In this document: piece by piece, positions 16,423-25,000 of the stretch
Layout: each line of letters opens with the position of its first letter
Numbering within the stretch: the first letter of the stretch is position 1
Source of the DNA: Pseudomonadota bacterium
GTDB taxonomy: Bacteria; Pseudomonadota; Gammaproteobacteria; Burkholderiales; Burkholderiaceae_C
Reading direction: 5' to 3'
Assembly: GCA_023390985.1 (NCBI GenBank)
Contig: JAEWBU010000267.1
Location: forward strand, 14,846-78,845
DNA length: 64,000 nt
Made by a program: the position numbers and the translations under genes
The notes under the pieces: model-generated
Seen by the model: the letters and a program-made list of their open reading frames with translations, nothing else
What the model was told of the DNA's origin: nothing
The model's database searches: none

Positions 16423-17658
16423 ATGCTCAACCTGAATTTCCATCCTGCGGGACGCCATTTCCTCCAGATCCCGGGTCCGTCGCCGGTGCCGGACCGCCTG
16501 CTGCGCGCGATGAGCTATCCGACGATCGACCACCGCGGGCCGGAGTTCGGCGCGCTGGGGCGCCAGGTGCTCGCCGGCATCCAGCGGATCTTCAAGACCC
16601 GGCATCCGGTGGTGATCTATCCGTCGTCCGGCACGGGCGCGTGGGAGGCCGCGCTGGCCAATACGCTCAGCCCCGGCGACGCGGTGCTCATGTACGAGAC
16701 CGGCCACTTCGCCACGCTGTGGAACAGGATGGCGCTGCGGCTCGGCCTGCAGCCGGAGTTCCTTCGGTATCCGGGCGCCGATGTTCATCTGCCCGAAGCC
16801 GCCGGCTGGCGGCACGGCGTGCAGGCCGACCAGATCGAGGAGCGCCTGCGCCGCGATCCACAGCACGCGATCAAGGCCGTCTGCGTGGTGCACAACGAGA
16901 CCTCCACCGGCGTCACCTCGGACATCGCCGCCGTCCGCCGCGCGATCGACGCGGCCGGCCACCCGGCGCTGCTGCTGGTGGACACCATCTCCGGACTGGC
17001 CTCAGCCGACTACCGGCACGACGAGTGGGGCGTGGATGTCACGGTCAGCGGCTCGCAGAAGGGCCTGATGCTGCCGCCCGGCATCGGCTTCAACGCCGTC
17101 TCGCCGAAGGCGATCGCGGCGAGCAAGAACGCGAAGCTGCCGAAATCGTTCTGGGCCTGGGACGAAATCATCGAGATGAACCAGACCGGCTACTGGCCGT
17201 ACACGCCCAACACCAACCTGCTGTACGCGCTGTCCGAGTCCATCGGGATGATCGAAGGCGAGGGCCTGGAGAACGTGTTCGCGCGCCACCAGCGCCTGGC
17301 CGCCGCCTGCCGCGCCGCGGTGCAGGCCTGGGGCCTGGAGATCCAGTGCGCGGACCCGGCCGTGTATTCGCCGGTGCTCACCGGCGTGCTGCTGCCGCAG
17401 GGCGTCGACGCCGACCTGGTGCGCCAGGCCGCCTACCGGCACTTCAACCTGTCGCTCGGCGCGGGGCTCGGCAAGGTGAAGGGACGGATGTTCCGCATCG
17501 GCCACCTGGGCGAGTGCAACGACCTCTCGCTGGTGGCCGCGCTGGGCGGCTGCGAGATGGCGTTCCAGCTCGCCGGCGTGCGCCTGCGCGAGAGCGGCAT
17601 CCTGGCCGCGCTGGAGCACCTGGCCCGCACGGCGACGCGGCAGGACCGCCCCGCCTGA
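16423..17658 (+). CDS. Class V aminotransferase, serine/alanine-glyoxylate transaminase type
   Basis: This 411-residue PLP enzyme begins HFLQIPGPSPVPDRLLRAMSYPTIDHRGPEF, the signature of serine-glyoxylate and alanine-glyoxylate aminotransferases. VHNETSTGV, LLVDTISGLAS (PLP-ring Asp) and VSGSQKGLMLPPG (Schiff-base Lys) follow. It would move an amino group to or from glyoxylate in the cytosol, giving glycine and a 2-oxoacid such as hydroxypyruvate. A GAGAAAA-type ribosome site precedes the ATG. The shared dyad with gcl points to a common glyoxylate regulon. Confidence 0.9.
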   Translation: MLNLNFHPAGRHFLQIPGPSPVPDRLLRAMSYPTIDHRGPEFGALGRQVLAGIQRIFKTRHPVVIYPSSGTGAWEAALANTLSPGDAVLMYETGHFATLWNRMALRLGLQPEFLRYPGADVHLPEAAGWRHGVQADQIEERLRRDPQHAIKAVCVVHNETSTGVTSDIAAVRRAIDAAGHPALLLVDTISGLASADYRHDEWGVDVTVSGSQKGLMLPPGIGFNAVSPKAIAASKNAKLPKSFWAWDEIIEMNQTGYWPYTPNTNLLYALSESIGMIEGEGLENVFARHQRLAAACRAAVQAWGLEIQCADPAVYSPVLTGVLLPQGVDADLVRQAAYRHFNLSLGAGLGKVKGRMFRIGHLGECNDLSLVAALGGCEMAFQLAGVRLRESGILAALEHLARTATRQDRPA

Positions 17659-17663
17659 GCGGC

Positions 17664-17700
17664 ACGGCTGGACCGCGCCGCCCGGGCCCGGTTCAGCCGT
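17664..17700. terminator. Bidirectional terminator hairpin
   Basis: ACGGCTGGACCG (17664-17675) pairs with CGGTTCAGCCGT (17689-17700): 12 pairs with one G-T wobble around a 13-base loop. It sits between the convergent aminotransferase and Bug genes and overlaps the latter's stop codon. No T tract follows. Confidence 0.55.
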
Positions 17701-18670
17701 CGACCCGCACGTTCGCTTCCTTCGCGACCTTGGCCCACTTGGCGATCTCCGAGCGCTGGAGCTCGGCGAACCGGTCGCGCGAACCGCCCCCGTCCTCCAC
17801 GCCGAAGCCTTCGAACTTCTCGCGCACCTCGGGCGCCTGCAGCGCCGTCTGGATGTCCGCGTTCATCTTCTGCGCGACCGAAGCGGGCAGCCTGGCCGGA
17901 CCGGAGATGCCGTACCAGTTGAAGGTCTCGAAGCCCGGGAATCCCTGCTCCTGCATCGTCGGCACGTCGGGGTAGGCCTTGACGCGGTTGGCCCGCGTCT
18001 GCGCGATGGCGACCGCGCGGCCCGACTTCACATGCGGCGTCGCCGCCGTCATGGTCTCGAAGCTGTACTGGATCTGCCCGCTGATCAGGTCGGTCAGCAG
18101 CGGGCCACTGCCCTTGTAGGGGACGTGCAGCGCATCCAGGTTCGCGCGCAGCTTGAACAGCTCCAGCGCGAAGTGCTGCGCGGTGCCGGCGCCCGAGGAC
18201 CCGAACGTGACCCGCCCGGGCTGCGCCTTGCACAGCGCCACCACGTCCTTGACGGTCCTGGCCTGCTGCGAGGCGCCGCAGATCAGCAGGTTGGGCGTGA
18301 GGCCGAGCAGCGCGACCGGCGCGAAGTCGCGCTCCGGGTGGTAGCGCAGCTTCGGCAGCACGGCCGGCGCCAGCGCGTGGCTGTTGATGGTGGTGAGCAG
18401 CAGCACGCTGCCGTCGCCCGGCTGCTGCGCGACGTAGTCGGCGGCCAGCGTGCCCGACGCGCCGGGCTTGTTGTCGATCACCACCGGCTGCTTCCAGATC
18501 TCGTTCAGCTTCTGGCCCACGACCCGGGCCAGCGCATCGGCGCCGCCGCCGGGCGGGAAGCCGACGACCAGCCTGATCGGGCCGCTCGGCCAGGCTTGCG
18601 CCCGCACGGACGGAAGGGCGAGGGTCGCGGCGGCGGCCGCGGCCGACTGCAGCACGAGTCGTCTTTGCAT
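17693..18670 (-). CDS. Bug-family solute receptor
   Basis: This 325-residue periplasmic receptor has the signal peptide MQRRLVLQSAAAAAATLALPSVRAQA and the Bug motifs GPIRLVVGFPPGGGADALARVVG, VVIDNKPGASG and LHVPYKGSGPLLTDLISGQ. ATG 18670 starts the signal peptide; the longer in-frame ORF to 19042 is a shadow of the amidase. It is the last gene of the leftward operon, 20 bases after the amidase stop. Its ligand is probably an amide or carboxylate related to the amidase/hydantoinase pathway; no TctAB is present. Confidence 0.93.
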   Translation of the reverse strand: MQRRLVLQSAAAAAATLALPSVRAQAWPSGPIRLVVGFPPGGGADALARVVGQKLNEIWKQPVVIDNKPGASGTLAADYVAQQPGDGSVLLLTTINSHALAPAVLPKLRYHPERDFAPVALLGLTPNLLICGASQQARTVKDVVALCKAQPGRVTFGSSGAGTAQHFALELFKLRANLDALHVPYKGSGPLLTDLISGQIQYSFETMTAATPHVKSGRAVAIAQTRANRVKAYPDVPTMQEQGFPGFETFNWYGISGPARLPASVAQKMNADIQTALQAPEVREKFEGFGVEDGGGSRDRFAELQRSEIAKWAKVAKEANVRVDG

Positions 18671-18690
18671 GGTCGTGTCTCCTTGGATGC

Positions 18691-20085
18691 TTACAGGGCC
18701 GGGCGGCGGTCCGCCCACGGGTGCGCGGCTTCGTAGGCCGCGCCCAGATCCAGCAGCAGGTCGTCGCTGCCGTAGCGTCCGACCAGCTGCATGCCGATGG
18801 GCAGGCCCTCGCGAGAAGGCTCGCAGGGCAGGGCCAGGCCCGGAAGACCGGCGGCGTTCACCCAGCCGGTGTAGACGGCGTGGCCGCGCGGGCCGACCGC
18901 CTGGCCGTCGATGTGCGTCGGGTAGGCGTCCTGCGCCTTCCAGGGCAGGGCGGCGGCCGAAGGCAGCACGATCATGTCGAAGCCATCGAAGAGGGTCGCG
19001 CTGTCGCGCCGCAGCTTCTTCACCTGTTCCAGGATCTGCCACAGGCGCGCGGCCTGGAGGTGCCGCCCCTTCTCGGCCATCTCCAGGTACTTCGGCGAAG
19101 CCTGGGCCGCCCAGTCCGGATGGCGCTCGAAGAGCTGCGCGAGCCCGGCCTGGCCGATCTGCGGCCAGGCTTCGGCGTAGAAGTCCAGGTCCAGCGGCAG
19201 CGGGCCTTGCCGCACATGGTGGCCCAGTGCTTCCAGCCGCTTCACCGCCTGCCGCACGCTGGCCGCGATCTGCGGATCGAGCGGCGCCGATCCGAAGCGC
19301 TCGACGTGGAGGATGCGCAGCGCGCTCGCAGGCTTGATTCGCGAGCGCGCCTGCTCCGCCGCCAGCGACGAGCGGTCCACGTCCGCCGGACCGCGCATCA
19401 CCTCGAACAGCAGGCGCGCGTCGGCTACCGTGCGGGCCAGCGGCCCGATCACCTCGAAGTCCAGCAGCAGGCTGGGCAGCACGTGCTCGCGCGGCACCGC
19501 CGACAGCGAGGGCTTCAGCCCCACCAGGCCGGTGTGCGAGGCCGGCCGGCGGATCGAGCCGCCGCCGTCCTGGCCGATGGCCAGCGGCGTGATGCCGGCC
19601 GCGACCGAGGCGACCGCGCCGCCGCTGGAGCCGCCCGGCGTGAGCTCCAGGTTCCAGGGGTTGCGCGTGGCGCCGAACACCGGGTTGTCGGTGTAGCCCT
19701 CCAGCGCGAACTCCGGCACGTTGGTCTTGCCGATGAGCAGCGCCCCGGCGGCGCGGGCGCGCGCCACGGCCATCTCGTCCTGGCCGGTGGCGTGGTCGCG
19801 CAGCGCCGGGCAGCCCCAGGTGGTCGGCTGGTCGGCCGTGTAGAGGCTGTCCTTCACCGACAGCGGGATGCCGTCGAGGGGCGACAGCGGCCTTCCTTGC
19901 GCATGGCGCTCGGTGGACGCCGCCGCTTCCCGCAGGAAGTCGGGATCGCGCCGCGCCACCACGGCGTTGATGCGCGGGTTCACCGCCTCCAGCCGGGCGA
20001 GGCAGGCCTGGGCCACCGCGGTGGGCGTCAGGCTGCCGTCGCGGTAGCGGCGCTGCAGTTCGACGGCGGAAAGCTGCCAGGGCAT
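18691..20085 (-). CDS. Amidase-signature amidohydrolase
   Basis: This 464-residue enzyme hydrolyses a C-N amide bond. The Ser-cisSer-Lys triad is seen: Lys78 in PLSVKDSL, the cis-Ser in LTPGGSSGGAVAS (153/154) and the nucleophile Ser177 in GQDGGGSIRRPA. PHTGLVGLKPS-type and C-terminal LPGLALPCEPSREGLPIGMQLVG motifs complete the family. It lies eight bases downstream of a TRAP receptor gene. With the hydantoinase of the same operon it could open or trim cyclic-amide or N-carbamoyl compounds; whether it acts as a carbamoylase, glutamyl-type amidase or other is not decided. Confidence 0.93.
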   Translation of the reverse strand: MPWQLSAVELQRRYRDGSLTPTAVAQACLARLEAVNPRINAVVARRDPDFLREAAASTERHAQGRPLSPLDGIPLSVKDSLYTADQPTTWGCPALRDHATGQDEMAVARARAAGALLIGKTNVPEFALEGYTDNPVFGATRNPWNLELTPGGSSGGAVASVAAGITPLAIGQDGGGSIRRPASHTGLVGLKPSLSAVPREHVLPSLLLDFEVIGPLARTVADARLLFEVMRGPADVDRSSLAAEQARSRIKPASALRILHVERFGSAPLDPQIAASVRQAVKRLEALGHHVRQGPLPLDLDFYAEAWPQIGQAGLAQLFERHPDWAAQASPKYLEMAEKGRHLQAARLWQILEQVKKLRRDSATLFDGFDMIVLPSAAALPWKAQDAYPTHIDGQAVGPRGHAVYTGWVNAAGLPGLALPCEPSREGLPIGMQLVGRYGSDDLLLDLGAAYEAAHPWADRRPAL

Positions 20086-20093
20086 GGGCCGCC

Positions 20094-21131
20094 CTACTTG
20101 ATGCCGACGACCGGGCCCACCGCCTGCTTCCAGGTGGCGGAGCACTTGTCGTAGGACTTGTCGCAGACCTCGCTCCAGGTCGGCAGCGACACGGTGTTGA
20201 GCGCGTCGTGGATCAGCTTGAGGTCGGCGGGCTTCACGGCCACTTCCGTCATCCTGAACTTCTTGACCGTCTTGCACGGCTCCTTGCCGACGTTGCAGCG
20301 CACCGCGTCGTCGAACAGTTCCTTGGAATAGGACCAGACCTCGCCCTCGAACTTCTGGAAGGCGGCGGTGAGCTTGGCCTGCTGGTCGGGCGGCAGCTTC
20401 TTCCACTTGTCCAGGTTCATCGCATAGGCGTTCAGCGCGATCTGGAAGCCGATCGGCATGAAGTGCGTGGTGACCTCGGGCCAGCCGGCGGAGTTGGCGG
20501 AGCTGGGGCCGGTGATGGCGCAGTCGGTCACGCCGCGCTCCAGCGCCTGCTGGGTTTCGCCGAAGGAGATGGTGACGGGGATGCCGCCGATCTTCTCGAT
20601 GAACTTGGCGAGCGAGGCGTCGTACACGCGCACCTTCTTGCCCTTCAGGTCGGCCAGGCCGGTGATCGGCACCTTGCAGAACAGCACCTGCGGACCGAAG
20701 GCGTAGATGCCCAGCAGCTTGCCGTTGTAGCGCTCCTGCAGGCGCTTGTCGAACACGTCGCGGTAGGCGTCCACCACCTTCCTGCCGGTCTCGTAGTCGG
20801 CCGCGAGGCCGACGATGTCGGGGCCGAGGAAGAAGGGCTCGTCGCGCGAGACCTGCGCCAGGCGCAGCGTCACGATGTCGAACAGGCCCGACTTGAGCAC
20901 GCGCAGCCCGTCTGCGTCCTTCACGCCCAGCACGTCCATCGGCTTGTAGTCCACGTCGATGGGCAGGCCCGTGTTCTTCGAGAAGTTCTCGAAGAAGGGC
21001 TGCTCCTTGGTCTGCTGGATCAGGCCCGTGGCCACCAGGTTGCCGGCGGCGCGCAGCTTGAGGTTGTCGGCCTGCGCGGCGGCGACGCCCAGCGCCAGCG
21101 CGGCGGCCAGGGCAAGTTTGAGGATCTTCAT
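20094..21131 (-). CDS. TRAP transporter solute receptor (DctP type), second copy
   Basis: This 345-residue periplasmic protein starts with the signal peptide MKILKLALAAALALGVAAAQA. Conserved DctP-like parts are KEQPFFENFSKNTG, ADLKGKKVRVYD, the ligand-contact segment GETQQALERGVTDCAI and SSANSAGWPEVT. It is clearly a paralogue of the receptor directly upstream. Its ATG at 21131 follows a GGAAGCCCC gap of 32 bases after the other receptor. TRAP systems use the sodium gradient to import carboxylates and related compounds. Confidence 0.92.
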   Translation of the reverse strand: MKILKLALAAALALGVAAAQADNLKLRAAGNLVATGLIQQTKEQPFFENFSKNTGLPIDVDYKPMDVLGVKDADGLRVLKSGLFDIVTLRLAQVSRDEPFFLGPDIVGLAADYETGRKVVDAYRDVFDKRLQERYNGKLLGIYAFGPQVLFCKVPITGLADLKGKKVRVYDASLAKFIEKIGGIPVTISFGETQQALERGVTDCAITGPSSANSAGWPEVTTHFMPIGFQIALNAYAMNLDKWKKLPPDQQAKLTAAFQKFEGEVWSYSKELFDDAVRCNVGKEPCKTVKKFRMTEVAVKPADLKLIHDALNTVSLPTWSEVCDKSYDKCSATWKQAVGPVVGIK

Positions 21132-21163
21132 GTCGGGGCTTCCTTTCGGGTGGGAGAGAGAGA

Positions 21164-22219
21164 TCACTTCAGGCCGACCATCGGGCCGATGGCCTGCTTC
21201 CAGGCGGCGGAACACTGGGCATGGACCTTGTCGCAGGACTCGGCCCACAGCGGGAAGGAGACGGTGCGCACGGCGTCGGCCACCAGCTGGCGGTCCGCCG
21301 CGCCGGGCTGCACTTCCTTCATCGCGAACTTCTTGCCGATGCGGCATTCCTTGCCCACGTTGCAGCGGGAGGCGTCGTCCCACAGTTCGCGCGAATAGGC
21401 CCAGGCCTCGCCTTCGAACTTCTGGAAGGCGGCGGTCAGCTTGGCCTGCTGGTCGGCCGACAGCGACTTCCACTTGGCCAGGTTGATCGCGAAGGCCACC
21501 TGGTGCACCTGGAAGCCGAGCGGCATCACGTGCGTGGTCACCTCGGGCCAGCCGGCGCTGTTGGCCGAGCTGGGGCCGGTGATGGCGCAGTCGGTCACCC
21601 CGCGCTCCAGCGCCTGCTGCGTCTCGCCGAAGGCCAGCGTCACCGGGATGGCGCCGATCTTCTCCATGAACTTGGCGAGCACCTGGTCGCTCACGCGCAC
21701 CTTCTTGCCCTTCATGTCCGCGAGGCTGGTGAACGCGCCCTTGCAGAACAGGATCTGCGGCCCGAACGGATAGACCGCCAGCAGCTTGGCGCCGTGGCGC
21801 TCCTGCAGCCGCTGGTCGAGCGGGCCGCGCCAGGCGTCCCACACCTTGCGGGCGGTGTCGTAGTCGGTGGACAGGCCGACGATGTCGGGGCCGAGCAGGG
21901 TGGGGTCGTCGCGCGAGGCCTGGGCCAGGCGCAGCGCGACCACGTCGAACAGGCCGGACTTGATGACGCGCAGCGCGTCCACGTCCTTCACGCCGACCAC
22001 GTCCATCGGCTTGTATTCGATCTCCGCCGGCAGGCCCGAGACCTTGGCGAAGTTGTCGAAGAAGGGCTGTTCCTTCTGCTGCTGCAGCAGGCCCGCCGCG
22101 ACGAAGTTGCCGGCGACGCGCAGCTTGATCGGCTGCTGGGCCTGCGCCGGGATGGCGGCGAGGGTGCCGAGCACCAGCGCGGCGACGGAGAGGAGGCGGG
22201 AGGTTTTCATGGAGGTCAT
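21164..22219 (-). CDS. TRAP transporter solute receptor (DctP type), first copy
   Basis: This 351-residue periplasmic receptor has a signal peptide ending AAIPAQAQ. It shares KEQPFFDNFAK, ADMKGKKVRVSD, GETQQALERGVTDCAI and SSANSAGWPEVTTH with the next gene. The ATG at 22219 overlaps the DctM stop (ATGA); ATG 22210 three codons on is an alternative start. Two receptors for one DctQM pair would broaden the ligands accepted, possibly different enantiomers or ring-opened and ring-closed forms; this is inference. Confidence 0.92.
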   Translation of the reverse strand: MTSMKTSRLLSVAALVLGTLAAIPAQAQQPIKLRVAGNFVAAGLLQQQKEQPFFDNFAKVSGLPAEIEYKPMDVVGVKDVDALRVIKSGLFDVVALRLAQASRDDPTLLGPDIVGLSTDYDTARKVWDAWRGPLDQRLQERHGAKLLAVYPFGPQILFCKGAFTSLADMKGKKVRVSDQVLAKFMEKIGAIPVTLAFGETQQALERGVTDCAITGPSSANSAGWPEVTTHVMPLGFQVHQVAFAINLAKWKSLSADQQAKLTAAFQKFEGEAWAYSRELWDDASRCNVGKECRIGKKFAMKEVQPGAADRQLVADAVRTVSFPLWAESCDKVHAQCSAAWKQAIGPMVGLK

Positions 22220-23523
22220 CGTCCGAACATCAGGTTGGGAAGCCAGGTGGCGATCGCCGGGAAGTGGATGAGGATGGCCGTCATGGCCACCATCGCCGCG
22301 AGGAAGGGCAGGGTGCCCTGGAAGACTTCGTTGATGCTTCCCTCGCCGCGCACGCCCTGGATCACGTAGAGCGTCATGCCGATCGGCGGGCTGAGCAGCG
22401 AAAGCTCGCACATCAGCACCATGAAGACGCCGAAGAACACCGGGTCGATGCCGGCGGCCTGCACGATGGGGAACACCACCGGCAGCGTGCCCACCATCAT
22501 CGGCATGGTTTCCAGCGCCACGCCCAGCAGCACGTACATCACGGCCAGCACCCACAGCAGCGCGAGCGGCGAGACGTCGAGCGACTTGATCAGGCCGGCC
22601 AGCGACTGCGGCACGCCCAGCATCGACAGCACGAAGTTCAGGTAGAGCGCGGCGACCAGGATCAGCGCCGTCATCGCGGTCAGCCGCAGCGTCGAGCGGA
22701 AGCACTCGTGCAGCATCTTCACGTTGAGCTTGCGGTAGGCGGCGGCGATCGGCAGGCAGACGATCACGCCCAGGGCGGCGCTCTCGGTGACGGTGGCCCA
22801 GCCCGTGTAGATGCCGCCCATCACCACGCCGAACACCACCAGCGGGCCGGCCAGGTGGATCGAGTTGCGCAGGCGTTCGCCCCAGCCCACCCGGGACTCG
22901 GTGCGACCGGCCATCGAGGGCCGCCACACGCACACCGCCAGGATGGTGAGCAGGAACAGCACCGTCATGATCGCGCCCGGCACGATGCCGGCCATGTACA
23001 GGCGCGACGCCGAGGTGTTGGTCATCGACCCGTAGATGATGAACGCCACCCCCGGCGGGATCAGGTTGCCAAGGCTGGCGCCGGCGGCGATGGAGCCGAG
23101 CACCATGCGCTGGTCGTAGCCGCGGTTGCGGAACGAGGGCAGGGCGACGGTGGAGATGGTCGCGGCCGTCGCCACCGACGAACCCGACACCGCGGAGAAC
23201 AGCGCGGACGCGCCGATGTTGGTGTGCAGCAGTCCGCCCGGCAGGCGCTTCAACCAGTCGGCGAGCGACTGGTACATCTTGTCGGTGGCGCCGCCGCGCA
23301 TCAGGATCTCGCCCAGCAGGATGTAGAGCGGGATCGACAGCAGCAGGTAGTCCTCGCCCGCGGCCCACAGCTGCTCGCCCAGCGCGTTGAACGCGGGGAG
23401 GCCGAAGTGGATCGTGGCGCCCAGCAGGCCGACCACCAGCATGGTGGTGGCCACATGCAGGCCGAGGAACATGAGGCCGAGCATCAGCGCCAGGCCGATC
23501 GCGATTTCGATGGGGCTGATCAT
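22216..23523 (-). CDS. dctM: TRAP transporter large permease (DctM)
   Basis: This 435-residue inner-membrane protein has about a dozen hydrophobic segments and DctM hallmarks: SIPLYILLGEILMRGG, the pore-loop region GASALFSAVSGSSVATAATIS, GSIAAGASLGNLIPPGVAFIIYG and ELSLLSPPIGMTLYVIQG. It forms the ion-coupled translocation unit with DctQ. ATG 23523 overlaps the DctQ stop (ATGA); the longer in-frame ORF to 24099 is a DctQ shadow. Confidence 0.95.
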   Translation of the reverse strand: MISPIEIAIGLALMLGLMFLGLHVATTMLVVGLLGATIHFGLPAFNALGEQLWAAGEDYLLLSIPLYILLGEILMRGGATDKMYQSLADWLKRLPGGLLHTNIGASALFSAVSGSSVATAATISTVALPSFRNRGYDQRMVLGSIAAGASLGNLIPPGVAFIIYGSMTNTSASRLYMAGIVPGAIMTVLFLLTILAVCVWRPSMAGRTESRVGWGERLRNSIHLAGPLVVFGVVMGGIYTGWATVTESAALGVIVCLPIAAAYRKLNVKMLHECFRSTLRLTAMTALILVAALYLNFVLSMLGVPQSLAGLIKSLDVSPLALLWVLAVMYVLLGVALETMPMMVGTLPVVFPIVQAAGIDPVFFGVFMVLMCELSLLSPPIGMTLYVIQGVRGEGSINEVFQGTLPFLAAMVAMTAILIHFPAIATWLPNLMFGR

Positions 23524-24179
23524 GCTTTCGCTCCTCCGGTTTCCAGGCCCGCCGTCGCCGGCGCCGCGGCTTCGGCGGCATCGCCTTGCGGACGCATGTG
23601 CAGGTCGGTCTCGGCTTCGATTTCCTCGTCCAGCGTCTGCGGTCCGAAGCGGCCGTTGAGCCCCTCGACGTCGCCGCGCAGGAACAGCCGCGCCGCGTCG
23701 ATCGCGGCCCAGGCCGCCACCACGGCGAACAGCACGTAGCCGGCCAGCCAGATCGTTTGCGGAATCCACAGCGGCGTCGCGAGCGGCGTCGACGCGGTGG
23801 ACTTCAGGTCGATGCTCTCGGCCAGCGTGGCCGAGCCGCGCCACAGGCACAGGAAGGCCAGCGCCGCCAGCGTCAGCATCGCGGCCAGGTTGAGCACGGC
23901 GCGCACGCGCGGCGAGAAGCGCGAGATCAGGAAGTCGACCCGCGTGTGGCTGCGCGTCACCAGCGTGTGGGCGAAGCCGATGCTGCCGACGATGGCGTAG
24001 GTGTAGGAGCCGATCTCGTCCACGCCCTGCAGGCTGAAGCCGAGGACCTTGCGTCCCAGCATCTCCACGCAGGTGACGGCGGAGAGGACGATCAGCCACC
24101 AGCCGCAGGCGAGCGCGGCGGTGTCGGTGACGGCGGCGACGGTGCGGCTGGTCCGGCCGGGCGGCAGCAGGGTCTTCAT
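23520..24179 (-). CDS. dctQ: TRAP transporter small permease (DctQ)
   Basis: This 219-residue inner-membrane protein has four hydrophobic segments and the DctQ core VLSAVTCVEMLGRKVLGFSLQGVDEIGSYTYAIVGSIGFAHTLVTRSHTRVDFL. It carries an unusually long acidic, Ala-rich C-terminal tail (after about residue 175). It pairs with DctM. It follows the racemase gene after 63 bases on the same strand, suggesting one operon with hydA. Confidence 0.92.
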   Translation of the reverse strand: MKTLLPPGRTSRTVAAVTDTAALACGWWLIVLSAVTCVEMLGRKVLGFSLQGVDEIGSYTYAIVGSIGFAHTLVTRSHTRVDFLISRFSPRVRAVLNLAAMLTLAALAFLCLWRGSATLAESIDLKSTASTPLATPLWIPQTIWLAGYVLFAVVAAWAAIDAARLFLRGDVEGLNGRFGPQTLDEEIEAETDLHMRPQGDAAEAAAPATAGLETGGAKA

Positions 24180-24242
24180 GGCTGCGTGGCCGGGCCGCCG
24201 GCTTGAGTGGGATTTTTCATGGGGCTCCTGCGGGTGAGTGGG

Positions 24243-24989
24243 TCAGCGAGGGGCGTCCAGCAGGCGCGCGATGGCGTCCGGCAGTCCGCGGTGGGGTTTG
24301 ACGGGAGGCCGGGCGAAGCTGCCGCGCAGCGCGTGGCCAGGCTTCAGCGCCGCCAGGGTTTCGGCGTGGCGCACGGCGCTGGAGACGCCGTCGACCACGG
24401 GCACGGGCAGCTGGCCCTCGAGCGAGCGGGCCAGCCCGGCGAGCGGCGCGCCCGCGAGGATGATCACTTCGGCACCGTCCTCGTCGACGGCGCGTTCGGC
24501 CAGCGACTTCAGCGCCTGCGCGTGCTCCTGCTGCACGCCGCCGATGGCGGAGATCGGCCGGTCCAGCGCGCGGATGCTGGCCAGCCGCGAACCGAAGCCA
24601 TAGGCCTCCACGACTTCGCGGTACCAGGCCTGGATGCGCTGGGAGATCGCGATGATCGAGATGCGGTGGCCGAGCAGGTGCGCGCTGGCGAGCGCCGCTT
24701 CCGTCATGCCGGTGACCGGCACCGTCATCACTTCGCGCAGGCCGGCGAGGCCCGGGTCGCCGAAAGCGGCCACCACGATGGCGTCGGCACGGCCGCCATG
24801 CTCCGCCGCCAGTTGCGCGGTGGCGTACGCGCCGACCAGCGCTTCGAACCGGGTCTCGATGTAGGCGACGCCGAAGGGCGCGGTGAGCACCTCGACCTCG
24901 GTGCCGGGCGAAGCACTGCGCCGCGCTTCGGCGCGGATCAGCTCCGACACGCTGTCGGAGATGTTGGGGTTGATCAGCAGCAGGCGCAT
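24243..24989 (-). CDS. Asp/Glu racemase superfamily protein, hydantoin racemase type
   Basis: This 248-residue protein begins MRLLLINPNISDSVSELI, the leader of hydantoin/aspartate racemases. It has VVAAFGDPGLAGLREVMTVPVTGMTEAA and VIILAGAPLAGLARSL. In typical hydantoin racemases the two catalytic cysteines lie in the pattern ..AC.D.. and ..LGC..; here these spots read AAFGDPG and LAGAPLAG, so both cysteines appear to be missing. ATG 24989 has GGAG six bases upstream and is preferred over ATG 24995. The operon context with hydantoinase supports a hydantoin-related role, but racemase chemistry is doubtful. Confidence 0.78.
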   Translation of the reverse strand: MRLLLINPNISDSVSELIRAEARRSASPGTEVEVLTAPFGVAYIETRFEALVGAYATAQLAAEHGGRADAIVVAAFGDPGLAGLREVMTVPVTGMTEAALASAHLLGHRISIIAISQRIQAWYREVVEAYGFGSRLASIRALDRPISAIGGVQQEHAQALKSLAERAVDEDGAEVIILAGAPLAGLARSLEGQLPVPVVDGVSSAVRHAETLAALKPGHALRGSFARPPVKPHRGLPDAIARLLDAPR

Positions 24990-25000
24990 CGCCATCTCCT

